DNA of 64,000 bases from Haematococcus lacustris (Eukaryota > Chlorophyta > Chlorophyceae > Chlamydomonadales > Haematococcaceae). Where the stretch lies: NCBI GenBank assembly GCA_030144725.1, contig JASKMD010000029.1, positions 1,629,001 through 1,693,000 of the forward strand, read 5' to 3'. The notes below the pieces were generated by a model, which worked only from the letters and a program-made list of their open reading frames with translations, had not been told where the DNA came from and searched no databases. Positions 33,301-43,677 of the stretch are shown in pieces. Position numbers and translations under genes: made by a program. Within the stretch, counting starts at the first letter, position 1. Every line of letters starts with the position of its first letter.

Positions 33301-35441
33301 CAGGAGCAGGCACAGCGGGCATGTGGTACATCAGCCACCAGGCATTTGGGGCACAGAGTGTGTCACACCTGCGCATAGAAGTGACGTGTGACCTCCTTGC
33401 GCATTGGGGTCTAACATTGTGCTGCTGGTGACACTGGCACTACCTGACACAGCTGACTACCAGCATGGCAAGCTGTTCAGCAGCTCTGCCTGCTATGTTC
33501 CTGCGACGGTGTCCTTTCATGGTGCTGGTTAGTTGGGCATCAGTGAGCAGGCTCCAGTTATCGCGTGCAAAGCAGAGCCCCTGCTCAGCCCATACTGCCT
33601 TGTCCCTGCTGCAGCCCTGCCCTCCTGCCATACTGCCCTGCTGCCATGCCATGCCACGCCATGCCATGCAAATCTCCAGAGAATAAACGAGTGGAATCTT
33701 CAGACGAGGAGGAGCAGGAGAGCAATGAATCAGAGCATGAGGCAGAAAGTGAGGCTGAAAGTGAGTGAGACACTGCTGCTTTAGGGGGTGGTGGAGGAAG
33801 GCATTTTGTACCGTTAAGCGGAGGACTGGGAATCGAACCCGGGTCAGGGCCCTGCTTGCCCCATGCTTCATGCACCGAAAGAGCACCTGGAGCTATATTT
33901 GAAGGTGCTCTGGCCCTGACAGCACCATACTATGGAGCCGCTGTGGCTGCATGTAGACTTGCAGGCAGCCCAGCCTGGCCCTGCTTGAGCCCTGGCAGGC
34001 ACTGCAGTCTTTGCCTGTGCTAATGTCATGGGATGGTGATGGTGGGTGATGAGGGTCTCATGTGCAGCATAAGTGGCAACAGGTGCAGTATAGGCAAGAG
34101 CAGCTGAAACAGCTGAAGCCGCAGCATGCTGTACAGCACGTCACTATCCATGTCAGCATCCCCAACTGCCTGTGTGTAAGTGAGGCGTGGCCATGTGGGT
34201 GTGGCAGTGGCATGTGATGGCGGGTGTGAGAGTATTAAATGAGGTTAGTTGTAGGAGTGGGGTAGGGGTAGGGCTGACAGCGCATGCGCTGAAGGCGGCT
34301 ACCTGCTGGCCTGGGGTGCCTTGCAGGCTTGGACACTGAGGTCGCACCCCAGGGGCCAGGCACCAGCAGCGAGGAGGAGGCCAGTCAGCGGCCTGTCAAG
34401 GGAAAGCACACTCGCCCTGCAGCGACAACGGCTGCTGCATCCGGCAGTGGGGCCCCGCAGCGCACAGCCCGACAGGCGCTGGCTGGGAAACGGCCACGCT
34501 ATGCAGGTGCGTGATCGATGGTGGAGCAACAAAACATCGGGGCAGGTAGGCTGGGTGCGAGAATAGTTGACCGGGCTATTTCGGCTCGGAGGCCAGGGTT
34601 TCATCATGCAATACAGCTAGTCTCAAGGTGTGCGGCAGACGACAGAGGGTGCAGGTGACACAGAGAGCAGAGAGTGCATGTAAGCTGTTGCGTGCTCGCC
34701 GGGTTACAGAGTCAGAGTCGGAAGCATCGGACGAGCCCGGCAGCAGCTCCTCGTCAGACAACAGCGGAGGGCCGTCCAAGAGCAAGCGACTGCAGCGGGC
34801 CGCGCCATCAGCCAACGGCAGGGCAACAGCCAACGGCAAAGCAGCGTCCAAGCCGCGCGGGAGGCCAAAGGCGCGCGATGCAGGTGCGAAGTGGCCCAAT
34901 CGATGGGGCAGGCAGTGGTCGACAGTGTATTCATCAGCCTTCACCAACACCATGCGCCGCAGACTCCCAAAGTGAAGAGGACGAGCCCAGCAGCTCCAGT
35001 GCCGAGCAAGGCAGCGATTCAGACTACGAAGTCGAGGCTCGAGGAAAGAAGAAAGATAACACCGCGGCGCGGCAGGGCAAACGCCGGTCGTCGATGTCGG
35101 ACAACCGGGTAAGCTGTGCCTGCCCGTCAGGGTGCCTAGCGGCGCGCCGCAGGGCTACATGCTCCATCCGTTGAGGACAAGCTGTTAAGCTGTCTTGTGC
35201 GGTGGAGTGGCCCTGCCCAGTAGAGGCCTTGCTCTCTTACTGTGCGCTGCAGGCTGCATCGCTTCTCATGATCGATGATGAGATCGATGACAGGCACGTA
35301 TTGCCATTACTAAGCTTGGTGCAAGGCATGAAGCAAATAGTAGCCTGCCTGCCCGCTTGCCCGCCCGCCGCCCGCCCGCCCGCCCTTGAGCCTGCCTGCC
35401 TGCGCTTTTGTCACGACGTTGTACTGGGCTGGTTGCAGTGA
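29284..35441 (+). CDS. RHL1: RHL1, DNA topoisomerase VI accessory protein (ROOT HAIRLESS 1)
   Basis: Fifteen exons in phase: 29284-29376, 29443-29494, 29567-29624, 29921-29972, 30429-30529, 31081-31144, 31478-31628, 32085-32170, 32332-32531, 32671-32738, 33680-33760, 34327-34506, 34710-34883, 34963-35108 and 35253-35441 (about 564 aa). The N-terminal half matches plant RHL1: NGQDIIKKSSIRKNRYLLVL, LLAPTAGGRL, SRSPVLYLDFPSGRLKLWG, then VFSEAWWVGREEDNPQELRL. RHL1 works with topoisomerase VI and BIN4 in nuclear DNA decatenation during endoreduplication. The long C-terminal half is a chain of acidic, Ser-rich and Lys/Arg-rich blocks (DDVDDDDDDGDEEDE, KPRGRPKARD, an AT-hook-like motif), probably disordered and DNA-binding. 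The last exon is the least certain: an alternative acceptor would end the protein at a TGA at 35439. Intron 10 contains a Fanzor relic. Confidence 0.92.
30336..30386 (+). repeat. (GGT)n microsatellite in RHL1 intron 4
   Basis: About 17 trinucleotides within the intron 29973-30428. Confidence 0.9.
31290..31415 (+). repeat. (GCA/GCG)n microsatellite in RHL1 intron 6
   Basis: Imperfect GCAGCG/GCAGTG repeats upstream of the exon 7 acceptor at 31477; open as poly-Ala but intronic. Confidence 0.9.
33080..33290 (-). pseudogene. Fanzor type-B linker relic inside RHL1 intron 10
   Basis: The minus strand resembles the Pro/Lys linker before RuvC-III of copy B: the plus-strand text CTGAGCCCAGGCTCTGAGGC and nearby GCGCTTGGCTTGCTGAGGG match the copy B region around 6680-6730. 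Short and degenerate, with no motif left. Confidence 0.4.
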
Positions 35442-35649
35442 CCAAGGCTGAGGTACAGAGCTCGGCAGCACCTGCTCGTGGCACACCTTGGAGAGCATGC
35501 CCGGTGGGTCTGCCCACTGATTACCTGGCTGCTCCTGACCTGTATCCAGTCTTGAAGGCTGCATGTCAGGGGCTCCATGGAGGGCGGGGCAGAGATGTTG
35601 AGCTGAAGGTGTGAGAGTGGGGGGTATGCTGCCTTGCCTTCTAAGCATA

Positions 35650-35946
35650 TCGCTACTAGGGTCCTCGACTGCCCCCCAAGGCCCAGGAGCAGCAGCAGCA
35701 GCCTGCAGTGGCACAGTAATGTGCCCCCCCCCACTTGAGCTGTTATCAGCTTACAATTAGTGCATGTTTTGTCATGCCAACTCTACATCATAGCCCTAAC
35801 GGGTCAGGCAATAGTGTAGGTGGTAGGCTAAACACTCCACACAGCCCCACTGTTTGAGTCGGATCTAGTTAGTGGCTGCTAGTGGCTGATAGTGGCTGCT
35901 AGTAGGTACTTCTGATCCGGCTCAAATGGTGGCCCTAGTGAGGGAC
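35650..35946 (+). pseudogene. Type-B Fanzor 3' end with conserved tail
   Basis: The coding tail PPKAQEQQQQPAVAQ and a TAA (35717-35719) match the last residues of copy B. The following 35720-35946 is nearly collinear with the copy B tail and ends at the same CCTAGTGAGGGAC. The stem arms TTTGAGTCGGATC (35853-35865) and GATCCGGCTCAAA (35914-35926) are intact. It begins just after the end of RHL1. Confidence 0.75.
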
Positions 35947-35989
35947 AATCATGGCTGCTCGACCTACCATCCGCCAGCTCAGCAGAGGC

Positions 35990-36253
35990 CCTGGCCCCCT
36001 TCCGGACCATGGGCACCGTGTCAGTCTAGTTAGCTCAACTGTAAACAAGCTCCAGCTCTGTGAGGAGCAGCCCCACGCCTGGTGGGCCGGCTAGACAAAC
36101 ACAAGCCCACCAGGCCTGCAGGCTGGAAGCCCCTAGCAGGGCAGGTGAGCCTCCGCCTGGTTCGGCCAGCCTGGAGCCAGCAGCATAACCAGTTGATAAG
36201 GGCCTAATGTGATGCCCCCAGGTACCCCCAGGCCAGCCCCCACACAGTCAGGC
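35990..36253 (+). pseudogene. Type-B Fanzor fragment, left half (interrupted by TIR element)
   Basis: The segment reads DHGHRVSLVSSTVNKLQ (decayed RuvC-II; the catalytic Glu is replaced), then PAGWKPLAGQ and LRLVRPAWSQQHNQ, collinear with the copy B residues around and after RuvC-II. It stops at 36253, where a transposon begins; the missing continuation resumes at 39271. Confidence 0.65.
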
Positions 36254-37594
36254 ATCGTCGGACATTTTCCCCCGGGTCATCGAAACCTGTCGATTGTTGC
36301 AAAATCGATGGGGTCATCGAAATGGGATCGATTGCGGTCGAAGGCGATCGAAGCTGATCGAAATATGAGTGGGACATTTTCCCTGGGGTATCGAAGCCTG
36401 TCAATTGTCCCAGAATCGATGGGGTCGTCGCAACAGGGTCGGTTGCGGTCGAAGGCGGTCAAAGCTGGTTGAAAGCTGCCGAGTCCCCCAACAGAGGGCA
36501 GTGTAAGCGTGTGCTACTCGAAATACATGTTCGACATGTGAGGAAAAGAGAGACTCATCCCAACTTGGCATCCCAAAACAGCTTCCACGCCTCACGACGT
36601 CGCAAATGGCCACGCAGCCAGCATCAAAGGCGAGCTCGCAGCCATCTACGCAGATAGCTCTGCCACGCAACGTATCCATTCATCCAGCATTCATGAAGCC
36701 AGCATCGCAGCCCCGTCTCTAGGCAGCCAGCGTGGAAGTTAGGCGTACAGCCATCTACGAAGCTAGCTCGTACACAACGTGGCCAGACACACAAATCTCG
36801 ATCTGGACTTGCAACCTCGCAGCCTCGCAGCCCCGCTCACAGCTAACGTAACCAACCTGACCACACAGCGCCACACAGACAGCTAGCTACGTGGTACCGA
36901 TGAACGGGGATGCGGTGTCATGCTTTCTCAACATGCGCATATTCTTGCTTGTGCAAGTGCTTGAGCTTTTGTGGTAATGTGGAGTTGTGGCCATGAGCTA
37001 CAACCAGGACTTGTCTTGTCACCAGACATAGCAGTCGCCACCACTACCGCCACCTTCCAAACATCCCGCTTGCAGCTCGCTTCCTTGTCACTCTCTCATC
37101 TAGTGAAGGGTCCTCATCATCCTTCCCTGTCACTTTCCCATCCTCTCAGATAAGGGTCCTCAGCATACACAATCCCCCCCCCCCTCCTCCCAGTAGACGG
37201 TGAGTGGCTAGCCCTTTGCATGTATGTGGCTCCCTGGTCACACCCTTCCCGTCCCGTCCCGTCACCGTCCCCCACTGACCCTCCCTGTCTGTCATCGCAC
37301 CTGCTTTCCCCCACTTCATCGCAACTGCCTTCCACCACTGTCATCGCACCTGCCTGTCATGCTCGCCGGCAACAGCCTTCAACCGGCGAGTGCCCTATGC
37401 CAGCTGGTGAGTGCCTATGTCATGCCAGCCTGCTAGCATGTTGTGCCAGCCTCACTGTAAGCACGCTCCTTGCTTGCTGCAGGTCTGACGCCTACACTCC
37501 TGCCCCTTGCCTCCTTCCCCCTTCCCTACCCTGTCCCACCCCATCCCTACCCTTCCCTCCCTACCCTTCCCAGTAGCCAGAAGAGAGCTCAGGA

Positions 37595-37825
37595 GCCTCC
37601 CCTCCCCCCCCCCCCCCTCCCCTCCCCTCCCCCCCCCTCCCCTCCCCTCCCCTCCCCTCCCCTCCCCTCCCCTCCCCTCCCCTCCCCTCCCCTCCCCCCC
37701 CTCCCCCTCCCCTCCCCTCCCCTCCCCTCCCCTCCCCTCCCCTCCCCTCCCCTCCCCTCCCCTCCCCTCCCCTCCCCTCCCCTCCCCTCCCCTCCCCTCC
37801 CCGCCCCTCCCCTCCCGGCCCTCCC
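37595..37825 (+). repeat. (CCCCT)n satellite
   Basis: CCCCT pentamers with a few C-run interruptions. The paralogous tract is at 43678-43989. Open frames such as (PSPPL)n here are repeat artefacts. Confidence 0.93.
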
Positions 37826-38027
37826 CGGCAGGTGTGTGGCAGTTGTGGAAGGGCAGCAGCAGCCTGGGAGCAGCAGCCAGGAGCCAACAAGCAGCCAAGG
37901 AACGCAGCCTAGAGACGCAGCCAAGAGCCGTAGCTTGGAGGCGAAAGAGGGGCAGCCATACTGGGGCAGGAGGATGCCAGCAGCCAAGAGTTAAGGTGAG
38001 TGCAAATGTTGTTGAGGTGTTTGGCCA

Positions 38028-38240
38028 GCCTGCCCACCTCTAGTCATGCATGTCCTGGTTTGTTGATCACAAGCATGCCCCTTGCTTGCTGCAGGTCTAA
38101 CAGTCACACTCCAATCCCATTGCCCCTTCCCTCTAACCCTACCCTGTCCCATCACCAACACCTCCAAGTCTCCTACGCCCCCATTTCCCCCCTCCCCCTC
38201 ACTTTCCCCCGACATCGAAGTCCCCTCCCTACCCTACCCA
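38028..38240 (+). repeat. Segment duplicated at 44568-44770
   Basis: TCTAGTCATGCATGTC through AGGTCTAACAGTCACACTCC to CACCAACACCTCCAAGTCTCC is repeated in the same orientation at 44568-44770 with scattered substitutions. Both are followed by CT-rich sequence and both contain TTGCTTGCTGCAGGTC, a possible acceptor. Confidence 0.8.
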
Positions 38241-39049
38241 GCAGCCAGGAGGAAGCCCCCTCTTGTCCCTCTTCTCCCTGCCCAATCTCATTCCTCTTCT
38301 CCCTCTCCTGCCTGCCCTACCTTCCCTCTAGAAGTGGCTAATCACCTACCGGTAAGTAGCTGACACCCAGCCCAGCTGGCCTCCTGCCCCTTGGCCTCTT
38401 CCTCCGTCCCTCTGCTGTCCCACCACCACCACCAGTCCGCAACCCCGTCTACTTCCCCCCAACCCCATCGGGCAGCCTGGAGCGGGCAGCCTGGAGCCAG
38501 CGCTAGTAGTAGCAGCCAACACAACCCTCACTAGCCATGCCATGCCCACACACAACAATGACCCATCCCATCCCTCTCTCAAGGGGACAGCCAAGCCATG
38601 AGATACATTACCCACCCCCACACCATTGATCGAGAAGTGTTGCAATACCATGGCTGTAGTGCATTTGATGGGGTGCCAGACTTGCGACATGGCTGACCGA
38701 CGGCATGGCATGTTTGCCTCTTGCAGGTCACCTCATTGTTTTTGTCAGGGTTCCATCCCAACCCGTTCAGCTCGTCATTGATGAAGCCCAACCAACAGCG
38801 GATTACAGCTGAGCCCACAGGGCGCACCTCACAAGGGTACTAGTGCCACACTGCATGGCATGACCAGCAGGCTTTGAGTCCTAGAAGCATGCCCAATATC
38901 GAGGCAGCAAGCCTGTTGCTTTGGATGTAGGCTTTGTGCTTTGGCACTAGGCCTTGTACTTTGGCAGCTTGACCTTGTGCTTTGGCAATAAGCCAGTGTA
39001 ACATCGATGAGTTTCCTGCATCGATCCCCCATCGAATCGATGGATGGAG

Positions 39050-39137
39050 CCGACTCGAAACTGCCTCAAACATGCCTCGAACATGACTCAAACATGCCTC
39101 GAACATGCCTGAAACATGCCTCGATCATGCCTCGAAA
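39050..39137 (+). repeat. Minisatellite of CATGCCTCGAA type
   Basis: About seven imperfect units of 11-12 bp (CCTCGAACATG, CCTGAAACATG), in the right subterminal part of the 36254-39270 element. Confidence 0.8.
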
Positions 39138-39270
39138 TCACAAAAATCGATACCCCCATCGAATCGACAGCTTACCCCATCGACACACTGGGCCGATATC
39201 AGTCGGCGTCGGTCCCCCTATTCGGTCCGCAATCGAGGCGGGATCGGCGGGGGGGAAAATGTCCGACGAT

Positions 39271-39350
39271 CCCCACAGCCAGCAACCTCAGAGCCTGGGC
39301 CCAACACTCCTCCGCCAGCCAAGCGCGGCAACCCTTGGGTCACTAAACAT
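39271..39350 (+). pseudogene. Type-B Fanzor fragment, right half
   Basis: It reads SEPGPNTPPPAKRGNP, matching SEPGPSTPPPAKRSKP of copy B. It resumes the reading broken at 36253. No RuvC-III is found downstream. Confidence 0.65.
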
Positions 39351-39673
39351 GTGCGCGCGATGAATAGTTGTGCTGGCCGTGGCTCAGGTGTCCCCAACAT
39401 TCAAAAAATGGCTGGAAATGATAGGAAACCGACCCCTGGTAATCAAAACGACGCCGCGTCTCAGCCACGTGGTTTCTATTTAGGTTTCGCACATCCCTGG
39501 ATAGAGGACTCTGTCAGCTATGCGGTGCAGCTTGTAACATTAAATACTGTGCACTGTGCTGAGTGCTATGGCGGCTCGAATCTTGACATTCAAATTCATG
39601 CCAGTTTTGCTCATGCGAGCCTCGCTGCGACCGACCGCCGCGACCGACGTGGCCCAGTAGCCTCTGCAAACAG
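39351..39673. other. Spacer with dispersed repeat
   Basis: GACATTCAAATTCATGCCAG near 39583 has a relative at 48328-48360 (GACATTTGAATTCATGCGAT). No gene supported. Confidence 0.4.
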
Positions 39674-41398
39674 TCAGGGACAGTCGCCGCAGTCAAAACA
39701 ATGCACATGGCACGCAAAACCGATGTAACGACGCCCCTCCACCCATGCTCGGAAGTATACAACGCTGGTGCATTGCTTGACCGCTTCGTGAGTAGTACCT
39801 ACTACCTGGCCACTCTGTAAGGCCACACAAGGTGTGTAGGCCATTGCTACGTTACCTTGCTCGACTTGTTGGGTCCGGTCCCTCCCGCCCGCCCTCCGCT
39901 TGCGTGTCGAGCTGGTGTCCAGCTCCGCCCTGACCCCCTGCTGCTCAGCTGGAGGGGTGGGCAGCCCAGGGGCAGCACCAGCACCTGCTGCCTGCTGCTG
40001 CCAGGGGGGTGCAGCAGGAGGGGGGGGCAGCCCAGGGGCAGCACCAGCACCAGCCGCCAGCTCCTGCCAGGGGGGTGCAGCAGGAGGTGGTAGCAGGTCA
40101 GGGGCGGCACCAGCACCAGCTGCCTGCTGCTGCCAAGGGGGTGCAGCAGGAGGGGGGGGCAGGTCAGGGGCGGCACCAGCACCGGCACCTGCTGCTACCC
40201 CCAGCTCATCGCCATGCAGGGCGGCTACTGTGTTGCAGATATGGGCCATGACAAGACCCTTCAGCTTGGGCTTCAGCCACCCCTTCATAAGCTCCTGCTG
40301 GTGGAAGCGAAGGTAAGCTTGCAACTCCCTAACAGATAGCTTCTCAGCCTCTTCGACAGTGGTGTGGCTGTAATCGCGCCCATCATAGGTCAGAGCATAT
40401 GCTGCTGACAGTCTATGCTGCCCCTCATGGTCCCCCACATCAACCACCACCTGTCCCACTCTATGAGTTGCTGCTGCTGCTTTCATCTCCGCCTTTGCTA
40501 TCCGTCGGGCCATAGCTGCTGCTGCCTCCTCACGCCGCACTTCCTTGCGTAGCTCTGGCAGCCGCTGTGCAAAGTCAGGCACGTCCACGCCGCCAATGGC
40601 ATCGATGTGGGTACGCATGGACATGAGCTCAAGCAGAGCTGGTAGCTCCATCAACATGCCCGTCCCATGCTTGAGTAGCTGCAGCAGGGACTCCACAGGG
40701 GCATTGGATATTGGGCACGCAAGGTAGTACACCTCCAGATGCGATTGAAGTTGTTGCTGGTCCTGCTCACTCAGCTCTTGCATGTCGGCCATGGCACAGA
40801 TCTGCTTTTCATGCTTCTCCCATGTGCCATGCGCGTCCCACACACGAGGGTCACACATTGGCAGCCGCTGCCGTGTCCTCTTCTGTTGCTGGCCCTCCAC
40901 TCCCTGCTGCTGCTGCTGGTCTTCCTGTTGTTGCTGCATCATCTCTGCATGGCTAACCACCTCTTGCGCTGCCTCCCAACGCGTTGTAGTGTCAGACCTG
41001 CCAAGAGCTGCAAAGAGGCCAGGCAGGGCATTCTGCATCTGGACGTGTTGTTCGTAGTAGCTTGACATGGCCTTGCAATGCACCTGCAGGTAGGTGAGCA
41101 GCTGATGCTCCAGTTGCTGTCGCTGCTGAGCTGGCACCAAGTGTTGCAGCTGGCCTTGCATGTCTGACAAGAGCTGAGAGCTTTTGGTCCACGTCTGTGA
41201 CAGGCTGGTCTGCACAGCTTGGGTAGTGAGGGGGCAGTGAGGGGGCAGTGCGGGGGCGGGAGGGGGTGGGAGGCTTCTGCGGGGCCTGGGAGGTGGTGGG
41301 GGTGGTGGGGCTGCAAGGGGGTGGTGGGGCTGCAAGGGGGTGCGAGGTCCAGGCGGTCGGAGTAGGCTAGTCAATTCTGCAAGGCAGAGTCGGGTCAC
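39674..41398 (-). CDS. Transposon-encoded protein, C-terminal half related to the 54.7-59 kb transposase
   Basis: Long open frame (574 codons). A Gln-rich region (EMMQQQQEDQQQQQ) is followed by SMRTHIDAIGGVDVPDFAQR then LPELRKEVRREEAAAAM and VVVDVGDHEGQHR. This aligns with NNIDVQDFTLQLPKLRAAV and VVVNVGDHASQQR in the loop of the inverted element at 57322-57717. KLSVRELQAYLRFHQQELMK followed by KPKLKGLV resembles a SAP-like helix-turn-helix. Next come four AAPPWQQ-AGAGAAPDLPPPP repeats, then a basic RKRRAGGRDR that looks like a nuclear signal and a likely donor (CAAG|GTAACG, about 39857). No catalytic triad is visible in this part, so it is a partial transposase or accessory protein. A family terminus is at 41912-41945. 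Confidence 0.5.
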   Translation of the reverse strand: MTRLCLAELTSLLRPPGPRTPLQPHHPLAAPPPPPPPRPRRSLPPPPAPALPPHCPLTTQAVQTSLSQTWTKSSQLLSDMQGQLQHLVPAQQRQQLEHQLLTYLQVHCKAMSSYYEQHVQMQNALPGLFAALGRSDTTTRWEAAQEVVSHAEMMQQQQEDQQQQQGVEGQQQKRTRQRLPMCDPRVWDAHGTWEKHEKQICAMADMQELSEQDQQQLQSHLEVYYLACPISNAPVESLLQLLKHGTGMLMELPALLELMSMRTHIDAIGGVDVPDFAQRLPELRKEVRREEAAAAMARRIAKAEMKAAAATHRVGQVVVDVGDHEGQHRLSAAYALTYDGRDYSHTTVEEAEKLSVRELQAYLRFHQQELMKGWLKPKLKGLVMAHICNTVAALHGDELGVAAGAGAGAAPDLPPPPAAPPWQQQAAGAGAAPDLLPPPAAPPWQELAAGAGAAPGLPPPPAAPPWQQQAAGAGAAPGLPTPPAEQQGVRAELDTSSTRKRRAGGRDRTQQVEQGNVAMAYTPCVALQSGQVVGTTHEAVKQCTSVVYFRAWVEGRRYIGFACHVHCFDCGDCP

Positions 41399-43499
41399 GC
41401 CAAAGGGTGAGGAGGCGGGCCTGGTTGATGGATTGCCGTGCTTTCTATTCCAGCAGCTGTGTCGTAGAGTTACGAACAGAGTAATGACTCGAAATTCTAA
41501 TAACTCAGAGTGGTCAGCTCACAACATGCCGATTTGTGCAAGGGGGTCCCTTTTTCTGTGTGGCTGGCTAGAGAAACCTATATCCATTCGCACCTCGCTG
41601 CAATGTCGAGTCATTACTAGCCCCACGATGGCCCTCCAACACCGCCTGCACCAACAAAAGGCTCGCGGAGCGAGCCTGGCGGGCTGTGCTGTGATTGTAC
41701 TTCCGGCTGGATGCCAGGCGGAGTTCGCTCATTGGTGCCATTACTCACCACTAGAACAATCGGTTGTGAGCAGCTGAGGTGTGTCCGTGCTCGCTTGCGC
41801 CGGCACGGACTCTGATGCAAGGATTAACGCGCCGCTTGCCAGTAGATGCGGAGTTATTCGCAGGTGCCAATGCAACAAACGCTACCGAAATCGGTGCACT
41901 TCGTAGCGAGTACTTGCATGAAGATTACCAACCCCATGTTGGGGACTCCTGACCGTGGCACCGAAACTATGTCATCCGGGCTAGTGAAGTGTACTGTGTG
42001 TCTAATCATGTACACTAATAACATGTTCCTGATGCTTAGTCATGCGTCCATCAGCGCTGGTAGTTCTACCTCAAGTCTTCCACAAACAGGGCAGGTGCAT
42101 AGTTTAACATGGTGCCAAGTGCGTATCAGCGGTGCATCGTCATTCCGTCTGCTATGTCACAACCGTCCATCGCATGACTGCCTGCAAAGGCCTACGATGA
42201 CGCGCGAAATAAGCTGTGAGCTCGCACATAAGCGCCGCATAATGGCCACGTGGCATACTGGCAGGCACGTGATCACAACCCTTCACTGCTGCTCGTGTGC
42301 ATGTCGGCATGTCGGCGGTCAGGGCAGACAGACATCCAGTGGGGCCACACACTGTGCCTGGGGCCTGCCTGCTGCACTGTGCTTAGCACCTGCATGCATC
42401 TGACTAGCCCTCCAGTGCCTGCCGGCCACTAGGGAGCTGAGGATGGGTGAGCTATGCCTGGTGCCACTAGACCTAGGCATGCTGGGCCTACAGTTGAGCC
42501 TGTGGCAGCAGCCACGCCAAGCCACCCCTGCCGCTGCCTCACCGTCCTCCCCCTCTCCTCCCATGCTAGCATGCCCATGTCTATGCCCATGTTGCAGTTC
42601 AAGCCACTGAATGGGGTAGGGGGACCAAGCGCATGAGCTGCGGCCAAGGTAAAAGGAGCTGAGCAGCACCAGCCCGGCATACGGCGCGGAACAAGATGCA
42701 TGGACCAAGAGCAGGCTGACTTATGTCAGATAAGTTACCCGTAAGAATTCCGACAATCGCTGCGAAAAAATTATCTAACATACGTCGGTATTTTGCCCAG
42801 CCTCCGAACCAGGACCCCCCGCTTCAGGACCTTACCCAATACGACTAGATGGTCCGCGGGCGCAGCGCTGCGCCTTATCAACCCGAGCCGTGACCCTGTG
42901 ACCTCTCACACACAACGCAGCACCTGAACGCCGAACGCAGACTGTGTGCCTCATGGTGTAGTGTCTTGCTAGGTGAGGCGCCAGCCAGCAGCCACACAGC
43001 ATTCGCGACCAGCCATAGCATACATGCGCCCCGGTCGAGCGAAAGGAGCAAAAGGAAAGGTGCGCTGTTGACGAGCTAGCGGAACAGCGAACAACCGATT
43101 GGTAAAGTCTGTGGCTGCTTGCAGGTGGACTTCCAATGGCTAGGAGGCTACGCAGCTAAAAGGTGCAGCTAGTGAGCGCAGCCACAAACAGCAAGGAGCT
43201 TAGAGCGGCAGAGCGGAGGACTATTGGAGGAGCCTGGAGCGCAGGAGCAGTTGTGAGCCAGGAGCCAAGAAGTGCAGCCAAGGAAAGCAGCTTGGCAGAG
43301 CAGCCAGGGACAGCCAGGAGCAGTCAGGAGCAGCCATGAACAGTTGTGAGCGGCAGCAATAAACGGCACCCATGAGCAGCGCCCTCCCCCCCCTGCCATC
43401 CCCCCCTTCACCCCACACCCAACCCCCTCCCCCCCCTCACACACTCCAATTAGCAAGTGGTGAGTGGCATCTCTTGCAACTATGCAGCTCTATGTACCT
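41399..43499. other. Intergenic; no gene recognised, one transposon end
   Basis: Contains the terminus-like segment at 41846-41945 and otherwise only unsupported short frames. 43100-43450 is AGCAGCCA/GGAGC-rich with C runs. Confidence 0.4.
41846..41945 (+). repeat. Solo terminus of the hAT-like element family
   Basis: GTGCCAATG, AAACGCTA, GTGCA and then TTGCATGAAGATTACCAA followed by CCCCATGTTGGGG correspond base by base to the right end of the 54.7-59 kb element. The same end occurs at 49982-50015. Confidence 0.65.
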
Positions 43500-43677
43500 A
43501 GTCTGACCGCTAGCATGCCCTTGTTTGCTGCAGGTTCCAATGGTCACACCCCTTCCCTTTTCCCACTACACCACTAGCACCTCCCCTTCCCTTCCCTTTT
43601 CTGACACGCCCACCCCCTCCCAATCCGCCGACAAACCCCTCACGCCCAACCCCATCCCCAACTCAATGGTACCCTCC

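Larger units (their letters stand above)
36254..39270. mobile_element. DNA element with perfect 20 bp terminal inverted repeats
   Basis: The ends are exact inverted copies beginning ATCGTCGGACATTTTCC (36254-36273 and 39251-39270). It is inserted in the linker region of a type-B Fanzor pseudogene. The left subterminal region is a roughly 110 bp tandem duplication (36257-36470) that repeats the GGACATTTTCC end; the right subterminal region has CCTCGAACATG-type repeats. The interior has CT-rich tracts but no recognised transposase. No clear target-site duplication was found. Confidence 0.65.

Noticed and set aside
33815..33895. tRNA-like sequence on the minus strand (GGGTTCGATTCCC, a perfect B-box)
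   Set aside because: The T-arm stem has a mismatch and no A-box, anticodon arm or acceptor stem could be fitted at normal spacing. At most a tRNA-derived relic.
37470..38043. PSPPLPSPP extensin/pherophorin-like proteins at 37.5 and 43.6 kb
   Set aside because: Simple CCCCT translation. Both tracts belong to duplicated non-coding blocks, and no pherophorin domain is present.
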